Source: Opitutia bacterium UBA7397
GTDB lineage: Bacteria > Verrucomicrobiota > Verrucomicrobiia > Opitutales > UBA953
Direction of reading: 5' to 3'
NCBI GenBank assembly: GCA_002470605.1
Contig: DKND01000125.1
Coordinates: forward strand, 18,944-28,261
Length of the DNA stretch: 9,318 nt
Below the pieces are notes generated by a model. The model ran no database searches and had not been told where the DNA came from. It saw nothing but the letters and a program-made list of their open reading frames with translations. This document shows positions 1 through 5,231 of the stretch, in pieces; position 1 is the first letter of the stretch; every line of letters starts with the position of its first letter. The position numbers and the translations under genes are program-made.

Positions 1-122
1 AAGGTCGTCTTTTCTGGCGTTTCACGCATCCCATCACAAAAACCGCTTCGTGCGGTCTGGCAAGGGTCGTCCGTATCTTTGGGAGATTGCCCGCCGATAG
101 CGGATGGATTGAATGGTCAAAT
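1..122. other. Leader region of the SOUL-family gene
   Basis: No gene is visible in these bases. They hold the stem-loop at 38-56 and the untranslated leader of the SOUL gene. No convincing -35/-10 pair and no Shine-Dalgarno sequence is seen. A 4-bp inverted repeat (TTGA at 109-112, TCAA at 117-120) ends two bases before the ATG at 123. In-frame codons extend upstream to a TTG at 87, but the hydrophobic signal sequence begins at the ATG. Confidence 0.5.
38..56 (-). terminator. Possible intrinsic terminator reading leftward
   Basis: On the minus strand a 5-bp stem (ACCGC/GCGGT, 5-base loop) runs directly into five T residues, the form of a short Rho-independent terminator. On the plus strand the same stem has no T-tract, so it does not look like the end of a rightward gene. 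The only leftward gene to its right is pyrD, whose stop lies about 625 bases away beyond the SOUL gene, so its purpose is unclear. The stem is short and could be chance. Confidence 0.35.
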
Positions 123-674
123 ATGAGACTTACCCTTATCTTGGCTTTTATGACCACCTTGCTGCCGCCGTTCGCGCGCGGGACGGACGAAGCTTACGCC
201 TTGACCGCTCCAGGGCAGATCGAGGTCAAGACCTTGCCCGCCGCCCGGCTCCTGCGGGCGACCTCGGGGCAGGATTATTTCGCCGCCGATAACGGGCTCT
301 TCATGAAACTCTTCCGTTATATCGATAAGAATAATATTTCCATGACCGCGCCGGTGGAAGCGCAGGTCGCGACCGGGGCGATGGTGTTCTACCTGGGCAA
401 GGAAGCCGCGGCACGCGCCGACCTTGCGCCCACCCCGCAGGTCGATTTTGTCCAGCGGGAAGAACGTCAGGTCGCGGCGATCGGCGTGCGCGGATCCTAT
501 AGTCGCGAGAATTACGACGAGGCCTTGGGAAAGTTACGCGCGTGGCTGCTGTCGCATCCGGAAGCAAAAATCATCGGCGAGCCTTACGCCGTCTACTGGA
601 ACAGCCCCTTCGTCCCGTTCTTCCTGAAGAAATCGGAAGTGCACCTGCCCGTCCAGCTGCTGCCCGCAAAGTAA
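123..674 (+). CDS. Secreted SOUL-family (heme-binding-like) protein
   Basis: The product is 183 residues and resembles the SOUL/HBP family, small beta-barrel proteins first described as heme binders in eukaryotes and common but poorly characterised in bacteria. Family-typical stretches are visible: NGLFMKLFRYIDKNNISMTAPV around residues 57-78 (the conserved MTAPV element) and YWNSPFVPFFLKKSEVHLPV at about 158-177. The first 20 residues (hydrophobic LTLILAFMTTLLPPFA core) look like a Sec signal peptide with cleavage near residues 18-20, so the protein should act in the periplasm or outside. The ATG at 123 was chosen because it puts the signal peptide at the N-terminus; a TTG at 87 in frame would bury it. 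The only histidines are H145 and H174, and none lies near the N-terminal position that binds heme in mouse HBP/SOUL, so heme binding cannot be assumed. It converges with pyrD. The family call is firm; the ligand is unknown. Confidence 0.85.
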   Translation: MRLTLILAFMTTLLPPFARGTDEAYALTAPGQIEVKTLPAARLLRATSGQDYFAADNGLFMKLFRYIDKNNISMTAPVEAQVATGAMVFYLGKEAAARADLAPTPQVDFVQREERQVAAIGVRGSYSRENYDEALGKLRAWLLSHPEAKIIGEPYAVYWNSPFVPFFLKKSEVHLPVQLLPAK

Positions 675-680
675 ACGCGT

Positions 681-1733
681 TCAAATCCAAGGGCGCTGAC
701 GCCAGGCGAGGCCTTCGGCGATTTCGCGGGCGAGTCCGGGTCCGCGAAAAATAAGACCGGAATAAACCTGAACCAGACAGGCTCCTTCGTCCATGAAGCG
801 TCCGGCGTCCTGCGCGGAGAGGATGCCGCCGCAGCCGATGACGGGGATTCGGCCTTGGGAGGCTTGCACGAGGAACCGCACGGCATGCAGGGAGCGTTCA
901 AGGAGCGGTGCGCCGCTTAGGCCGCCTTTGGTCGCGCAGGCCTCGGTGCCCGGCGGGCGCGTGATCGTCGTGTTAGTCGCGATGATGCCCGCGAAACCGC
1001 ATTCACCCACGACGCTGACGATGTCGCTGAGTTGGTTGGGGTTCAGGTCCGGAGAAACTTTCAGCAAGAGCGGGACCGGTCCGCCGGCGGTAGTTTTGTT
1101 TTCTTGGGCCAAGGTCGAGAGCAGACGGACGAGAGGCGCACGATCCTGCAAGGCGCGTAAGCCTGGTGTGTTGGGGCTGCTAATGTTCACGACGAGGTAG
1201 TCGGCCAGCGGGGCGAGGAGCTTAAAGGAGTGAAGATAATCTTCGTGAGCTCGTTCGTTGGCGGTGTCTTTGTTCTTGCCGATATTAATCCCAAGAGGGC
1301 AGGTGCGTTGACCGCGACCGGGTTGGCTCTGAAGTTTTTTTTGCAAAGCCGCTGAACCCGCGTTCGGGAAGCCGTACGAATTTACCACCGCCTGAATTTC
1401 TGGGTAGCGAAAGACGCGGGGACGTTCGTTACCCGGTTGCGCTTTGGGCGTGACAGTCCCGACTTCGACGTGGCCGAACCCGAGGGCGGCGGCTCCGCGC
1501 CAGCCGATGCCATCTTTATCAAAACCAGCGGCGAGACCGACATGGTTGGGGAAGTTTAGGCCGAAGGCGGTGATGGGTCGTCCGCCCTTTGGGGTCAGAT
1601 GCCGCTCCATCAGGCCGCGGAGCGGGGGGAGGGCTCCGAGGGCACCCATGCCTCGTAGGCCTACTTGGTGGGCTAATTCCGGGTCTAGGGCGTAAAGGGC
1701 CTTGGTTAGCACTTTTTCGTACAGGAAAGACAT
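681..1733 (-). CDS. pyrD: Dihydroorotate dehydrogenase (quinone), class 2
   Basis: This 350-residue FMN enzyme oxidises dihydroorotate to orotate, the fourth step of de novo pyrimidine synthesis, passing electrons to membrane quinone. Class 2 is shown by the N-terminal helical extension (LYEKVLTKALYALDPELAHQ, residues 4-23) that docks on the membrane, and by a serine catalytic base: S186 in NISSPNTPGLR (183-193), matching the E. coli serine; class 1 enzymes use cysteine. Other family motifs in order are AAGFDKDG (68-75), GTVTPKAQPGN (92-102), NSYGFPN (118-124), NIGKNKDT (150-157), LKVSPDL (224-230), IATNTT (251-256), GGLSG (270-274), GCGGI (300-304) and VYSGLIF (323-329), the last groups holding FMN phosphate. 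Length fits the family (E. coli about 336). The ATG at 1733 has at best a weak purine run upstream. It converges with the SOUL gene, 6 bases away, and diverges from the acidic-protein gene. No truncation or missing key residue is seen. Confidence 0.97.
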   Translation of the reverse strand: MSFLYEKVLTKALYALDPELAHQVGLRGMGALGALPPLRGLMERHLTPKGGRPITAFGLNFPNHVGLAAGFDKDGIGWRGAAALGFGHVEVGTVTPKAQPGNERPRVFRYPEIQAVVNSYGFPNAGSAALQKKLQSQPGRGQRTCPLGINIGKNKDTANERAHEDYLHSFKLLAPLADYLVVNISSPNTPGLRALQDRAPLVRLLSTLAQENKTTAGGPVPLLLKVSPDLNPNQLSDIVSVVGECGFAGIIATNTTITRPPGTEACATKGGLSGAPLLERSLHAVRFLVQASQGRIPVIGCGGILSAQDAGRFMDEGACLVQVYSGLIFRGPGLAREIAEGLAWRQRPWI

Positions 1734-1734
1734 G

Positions 1735-1749
1735 CCCTGCAGTTAAGGG
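1735..1749 (-). promoter_or_regulatory. Short inverted repeat before the pyrD start codon
   Basis: In the pyrD mRNA the sequence CCCT, seven bases, AGGG can form a 4-bp stem ending one base before the ATG. It occupies the place where a Shine-Dalgarno sequence would normally be. Alone it is well within chance; it is listed because the neighbouring genes show the same arrangement. Confidence 0.25.
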
Positions 1750-1806
1750 AGGATTGGACGGAAGGAAAGCGGAGAAGGGTTCCTTTTCGGGGTGAGTCGA
1801 CCCCTC

Positions 1807-1835
1807 TTGACTCCCGGCGATAGTTGGGCAATTCA
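1807..1835 (+). promoter_or_regulatory. Possible promoter of the acidic-protein gene
   Basis: TTGACT at 1807-1812 is a good match to a sigma-70 -35 box. With a 17-base spacer the -10 position is AATTCA (1830-1835), a weak match to TATAAT. If real, transcription would begin at or next to the ATG at 1843, giving a leaderless or nearly leaderless mRNA, which would agree with the lack of a ribosome-binding site there. The -10 box is poor, so this is a suggestion only. Confidence 0.3.
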
Positions 1836-1842
1836 CCCTGCC
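1827..1842 (+). promoter_or_regulatory. Short inverted repeat before the acidic-protein start codon
   Basis: GGCA (1827-1830), eight bases, TGCC (1839-1842) form a 4-bp inverted repeat directly abutting the ATG at 1843. No Shine-Dalgarno sequence is present. If the promoter at 1807-1835 is real, the left arm would not be transcribed and the repeat could only act at the DNA level. Confidence 0.2.
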
Positions 1843-2589
1843 ATGGCTGTGACTACCTCCAAACTGCTCTGGTGCACCCTTCGCTTCAAAGAGAAGGAAG
1901 GGACGTGGTGGGTGAAGGAGAATTCCGACCCTAAGCACTACGAGCCTGATGGCTTGGGCATGCTCGATCCGCATCAGTTCCCTTGGATTCTGGACATGAT
2001 GGATCCGCTCCGTGAGTATGGTCTTTCTAACGAAATCTTGGAAGCGGCCTTCGTTCCTTTCCAAGCCCAAGAGCTGGATAAGGATCAGGTGCTTCGCCTG
2101 GTTCGCGTCGCCGAACATATTCTCGATTCCGAAGAACAGCTCTTCGCGATGCCGAACGTCAAAGATGGCGACAAGGGAGCCTATGCCGACTTCCTCGAGC
2201 ACATCATGCGTCTCCGCGTGAAGCTCATCAACGACACCATCAAGCTCGAGCAGAAGTTGACCGTCGAAGATGTGGATGAACAGCTGAGCGAATTGCGCAA
2301 CCAAGCCCTCATCGAAGGCCGCGATATCCACCCCTTCGAAGAAATTACCGACATCTTGGAGTTCGTTCCGCTGGGTCATGAAGTTCCAGGCGATGACGAC
2401 GACGACGATAAGCCGGCTCGTCCGCAATCCGCCGCCGAAGATATCGCCGATTTACCCGACGTCGAAGAAGTCGACAAAGACATGGAAAAGAATCTCCGCT
2501 GGGACGAAGAAGAAGAGCCCAGCGAAGAAGGTCGCGAAGAAGAAGGAGGCGCCTCTGGTGGCCGTCCTGCTTCCGGTCGTCGCCGTTAA
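1843..2589 (+). CDS. Hypothetical acidic protein with charged low-complexity tail
   Basis: I do not recognise this 248-residue protein. Residues 1-175 look folded: an N-terminal stretch rich in aromatic residues (LLWCTLRFKEKEGTWWVKE, 8-26), then HYEPDGLGMLDPHQFPWILDM (32-52, conserved-looking G, P and W residues), then mainly amphipathic helix up to about 155, with 117-155 heptad-like and possibly coiled-coil. From about 183 it turns into disordered tail: a run of six Asp (184-189), acidic patches around 206-234, and an Arg end (SGRRR). There is no signal peptide, membrane helix or catalytic motif, so it should be cytoplasmic; the tail suggests binding to another protein or to a basic partner, which is inference. 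The ATG at 1843 is preferred over an in-frame GTG at 1792, whose extra 17 residues look non-coding and overlap the likely promoter. It diverges from pyrD and converges with the protease gene. It may be restricted to its lineage. Confidence 0.75.
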   Translation: MAVTTSKLLWCTLRFKEKEGTWWVKENSDPKHYEPDGLGMLDPHQFPWILDMMDPLREYGLSNEILEAAFVPFQAQELDKDQVLRLVRVAEHILDSEEQLFAMPNVKDGDKGAYADFLEHIMRLRVKLINDTIKLEQKLTVEDVDEQLSELRNQALIEGRDIHPFEEITDILEFVPLGHEVPGDDDDDDKPARPQSAAEDIADLPDVEEVDKDMEKNLRWDEEEEPSEEGREEEGGASGGRPASGRRR

Positions 2590-2599
2590 GCGAACGGCG
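2581..2599 (+). terminator. Stem-loop over the stop codon, probable terminator
   Basis: CGCCGTT (2581-2587), loop AAGCG, AACGGCG (2593-2599) make a perfect 7-bp GC-rich stem, extendable by a wobble pair, followed by GATTATTT. This fits an intrinsic terminator for the acidic-protein gene, with its TAA stop (2587-2589) inside the hairpin. In the other direction no T-tract follows, so it is unlikely to end the protease transcript. The stem sits in the 12-base gap between the two convergent genes. Confidence 0.5.
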
Positions 2600-2601
2600 G
2601 A

Positions 2602-3525
2602 TTATTTCGTAGGTGCGGGTTTCTCTTCGGTCTTAGGCCGCGGAGAAGTCGCCGTTGGGTCGGGCACCGGGGGCGTCGCCTTGGCGCTGACCTGAGATTC
2701 GAAGAGCCAGAGTCGACGCGAGGGCATGTCGATCGCGATGGGGTGGGCTCGCAGGAAGTCGTCGCCCAATAGGTTGTGTTCGGTGTCTCGAATGAATTCC
2801 ACGCCCGTGAGCGGGGTCCCGCCAATGAGCAGGGATTTGATCTGGCAGACTTCGACGCGGGTGAGGCTGACGCTGCGGACGGTGGCGACAGGGATGTAGC
2901 CGCGGAAAGAGGTCTTACCCTTGAACTTCATCGAACTCATGTAGGATTTCGAAGCTCCGGAATCGACGATCATCGGCACTTTCTGGCCTTCGACTTCGAT
3001 GTTCACGCCGCAGTGTCCGCCTCGGCTGTAACAGGCGACTTCATGGGCGGCCGAGGTGTCAGGAGTTTTTCCTAAGGTCATGACCCGATTGCCGAGGTCC
3101 ATGTAGAAAGCGTGTTCGAATAAAATATCCGCGCCAAGCAGGCCGTCTAGGTCCATGCCGTCGAGCGGCATGATGGCGACGTGGAAATCTCGCCAGGTCG
3201 CTCCGCCGGCCTCAAGGGTCTCGACGTAGGCATAAGTGGACTCGCCGCGGCCGGAGTTTCCCATGGTGGGTACGCTGAACGCCGCGCTGATCCCGCACTT
3301 CTCCGCGGCACGGGGCGTGATCACCGCCGAACCTTGGCAGCCCGTGTCCACGCCCAAGATTAATTCCGTGCCATTGAGTTTCACCCGGATGGTAGGGATG
3401 GATTTGATTCGTAACCGGAAGGTGGCGATACCCTCGGGCGGTAATTCGGTCTTCGGGTTTTTGATTTCCTGTGCCGGAAGGATGGCCACTAGGCCTAAGA
3501 CAAAACTGATCAGGAAGAATTTCAT
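2602..3525 (-). CDS. Secreted two-lobed retropepsin-like aspartic protease
   Basis: The product is 307 residues. A Sec signal peptide is clear (MKFFLISFVLGLVAILPAQ, 1-19), so it should act in the periplasm or outside. The body holds two copies of the retropepsin pattern. In the first, GVDTGCQGS (58-66) carries the catalytic D60-T-G and is followed by the hydrophobic-hydrophobic-Gly motif GLLGADIL (128-135). In the second, IVDSGASKS (186-194) carries D188-S-G and is followed by NLLGDDFL (251-258). Retroviral proteases need a dimer to bring two such Asp together; here both lie in one chain, as in pepsin, so the monomer could be active. A Pro/Lys-rich tail follows from about 278. It resembles the Asp_protease_2 / gag-polyprotein protease-like families of bacteria; substrates are unknown. 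It lies 77 bases downstream of lnt on the same strand and converges with the acidic-protein gene. The start codon has no Shine-Dalgarno sequence and sits in a 5-bp inverted repeat (3522-3535). Confidence 0.85.
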   Translation of the reverse strand: MKFFLISFVLGLVAILPAQEIKNPKTELPPEGIATFRLRIKSIPTIRVKLNGTELILGVDTGCQGSAVITPRAAEKCGISAAFSVPTMGNSGRGESTYAYVETLEAGGATWRDFHVAIMPLDGMDLDGLLGADILFEHAFYMDLGNRVMTLGKTPDTSAAHEVACYSRGGHCGVNIEVEGQKVPMIVDSGASKSYMSSMKFKGKTSFRGYIPVATVRSVSLTRVEVCQIKSLLIGGTPLTGVEFIRDTEHNLLGDDFLRAHPIAIDMPSRRLWLFESQVSAKATPPVPDPTATSPRPKTEEKPAPTK

Positions 3526-3535
3526 CAGGGGATGA
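3522..3535 (-). promoter_or_regulatory. Inverted repeat containing the protease start codon
   Basis: TCATC (3522-3526), loop AGGG, GATGA (3531-3535) form a perfect 5-bp inverted repeat. In the protease mRNA the ATG itself lies in the 3' arm, so the stem would hide the start codon. No Shine-Dalgarno sequence is present upstream. Whether it folds or matters in the cell is not known. Confidence 0.3.
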
Positions 3536-3542
3536 TTTATCG

Positions 3543-3572
3543 GGGTAACATACCCTAGGAGTTTTTAGGGTA
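3543..3572 (-). promoter_or_regulatory. Overlapping inverted repeats between lnt and the protease gene
   Basis: Three GGGTA-type elements occur: GGGTA at 3543-3547, its inverse inside TACCCTA at 3551-3557, and again within TAGGGTA at 3566-3572. The middle copy can pair with the left one (5-bp stem, 3-base loop) or the right one (7-bp stem, 8-base loop), but not both. No T-tract follows on the minus strand, so it is not a classical terminator for lnt. It could be an operator, an RNA switch or a processing site ahead of the protease gene. Confidence 0.35.
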
Positions 3573-3602
3573 AGGTCGACAAGGACTTGATGTTTCCTGT
3601 CC

Positions 3603-5231
3603 CTAGGCGACGACGGAAGCCCCGCGCCGGCGACGCCACCCGTAAGTGAGGCCAAAACAAAAACCGCCTAGGCCGACGGCCCAATCTCCGTAGCGCACCC
3701 AAAATGTCATCGCATGAGGGCCTTTGGCGATGGCCACGGGGCTGATCAATCGGCTGCCTTGGAAGTAAATCGTTCCCTTGTCCGTGACGGGGAAGGAACG
3801 TCCGAGCGCGTCGATTGACCCGCTCCATCCGGCGTTACCGCAGCGGACGACCGGCAGTCCGGTGGCGGCGGCGAGCAGGACCGAGTGGGCTGCGTGCTGG
3901 TAGGCCCCGGCTTCGCGTCCGTACCAAGCATCGTTGGTCACGACGATCAGCATGTCGGCTCCAGCCTGCGCGTGTTCGCGGGCCAGTTCGGGGAATACGT
4001 CCTCATAGCAGACGAGCGCACCGGCGGAGAAAGTGAACCCACGACGGGAAGTAAGCGGCAGCAATGCGAGGTCTTTGCCGGCAATACAGTCTTCATTGAT
4101 CGGTACTACTTTTCGCAGGGGAATGAAATCAGCAAAGGGTACATACTCGCCGAACGGCACGAGGTGTCGTTTAGCGTAGGTTGGTTTTTGCACGCCATCT
4201 TCGGTGATGATGGCGACGCCGTTGCCGTAGCCGTTGCCTCGTCGGTCAATGGCGCCGATGACGAGCGGGGTATGCGCGGCTTTGGTCAAACTGCTTAAAC
4301 GCGCGACGTAAGGTTCGCTTTCTAGCGAGATCGGCAGCGCGGCTTCGGGCCAGAGGATGAAGTCGGCTTTTTGGGATGCGGCGACTTCGAGGGTGAGCCG
4401 GCCGATCACTTCGATATGGTCCTGAAGGCGCGCACTATCCCATTTCCCGTTGGGATCGAAATCGGTTTGCACGATCGCTGGGATGACGAATTCGTGGGCT
4501 TCGTGGGCGGTGCGGCTATTGCGGTCGAGGAGCGCTAAGAAAGAAAGCCCGATGGGAGCGAGTCCGAGATAAAGTTCGGGCGTGATGCGATTAAGCCAGC
4601 CGAGCGGACCTAAGGGCACGAGTTTGGCGTCGGCCTGATAGAATCCGATGAGACGAATGATCCAGCGGGCTAAGCCCAGATTAAATAACACCAAGACGAT
4701 CGAGAGACCATAGGGGCCCGCCCAAGCGCAAAGGCTGAGCATGACGGGATTATCGGTCTGGCTGGCGGCCAGCGGTAGCCAGCCGAAGCCGGTCAGGGCA
4801 GTCGCCCGGATCCATTCGAGTAGGCCCCATGCACCAGCGAGTCCAAGCATGGCGAGAAGTCGGGCAGGAAGGCCGGCGTTATTGCAGGCGGGGAATATCC
4901 ATCGCAGGGCCAGTAGCCAGATAAACGGATACAGGGCGCAGTAGGCCGTGAGCAGGATCAGGCCTAACCAACCGAGTGGCGGGTAGACATGGCGCAACCA
5001 AATCAATAAACTGATCCAGAGCACCCAGCTTGTCGCGAAGGAGGCGCGCCTCCAGGTCTTGAAGTCCGGGAGTTGGGCGGCCGCGATGGCAGCGGGCACC
5101 AGGGCGATGAAAGCGATGAACGGGTGACCGACGGGACCGAAGGAAAAGAAAAGCAGCAAGGCGGTTAGCGTCGTTCCGCCCCAAGCAAGTCGGGAACTGG
5201 AACGTACGCCCATCGACGCGGCTTCGGTCAT
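3603..5231 (-). CDS. lnt: Apolipoprotein N-acyltransferase
   Basis: This inner-membrane enzyme transfers a fatty acid from phospholipid to the N-terminal cysteine of apolipoproteins, the last step of lipoprotein maturation. The 542 residues (E. coli 512) begin with several hydrophobic membrane segments between about 20 and 235, including LGLILLTAYCALYPFIWLLALRW (89-111), and the family's EWIRATALTGFGW stretch (139-151). The nitrilase-like periplasmic domain follows. The catalytic triad is visible: E296 in ILWPEAALP, K354 in KRHLVPFGEYVPF, and C408 in CYEDVFPEL, with the conserved Y409 and E410 after it. TNDAWYG (432-438) also fits. A final membrane helix lies near 507-531. I chose the ATG at 5231 because its ATGA overlaps the secA stop, a classic coupling arrangement; an upstream in-frame start at 5258 adds only nine residues inside secA. 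No Shine-Dalgarno sequence is visible, so translation probably depends on ribosomes finishing secA. Its presence implies triacylated lipoproteins and a diderm envelope. Confidence 0.95.
   Translation of the reverse strand: MTEAASMGVRSSSRLAWGGTTLTALLLFFSFGPVGHPFIAFIALVPAAIAAAQLPDFKTWRRASFATSWVLWISLLIWLRHVYPPLGWLGLILLTAYCALYPFIWLLALRWIFPACNNAGLPARLLAMLGLAGAWGLLEWIRATALTGFGWLPLAASQTDNPVMLSLCAWAGPYGLSIVLVLFNLGLARWIIRLIGFYQADAKLVPLGPLGWLNRITPELYLGLAPIGLSFLALLDRNSRTAHEAHEFVIPAIVQTDFDPNGKWDSARLQDHIEVIGRLTLEVAASQKADFILWPEAALPISLESEPYVARLSSLTKAAHTPLVIGAIDRRGNGYGNGVAIITEDGVQKPTYAKRHLVPFGEYVPFADFIPLRKVVPINEDCIAGKDLALLPLTSRRGFTFSAGALVCYEDVFPELAREHAQAGADMLIVVTNDAWYGREAGAYQHAAHSVLLAAATGLPVVRCGNAGWSGSIDALGRSFPVTDKGTIYFQGSRLISPVAIAKGPHAMTFWVRYGDWAVGLGGFCFGLTYGWRRRRGASVVA

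Noticed and set aside
692..703. Stem GGCG/CGCC near the end of pyrD as its terminator
   Set aside because: Only four pairs, located inside the coding region, with no T-tract following on the minus strand.
2392..2409. GAC triplet repeat as a possible phase-variation tract
   Set aside because: The repeat unit is three bases and in frame, so length changes would alter only the number of Asp residues and not switch the gene off.
1519..2427. Long open frame on the minus strand (302 codons) opposite the acidic-protein gene and the pyrD start
   Set aside because: It is the mirror of well-behaved coding sequence on the other strand, its protein lacks domain-like order and its end runs into pyrD in the wrong frame.
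3212..3655. Minus-strand open frame of 147 codons across the start of the protease gene
   Set aside because: It overlaps the protease signal peptide and first catalytic motif in another frame and has low-complexity content; no independent coding sign.
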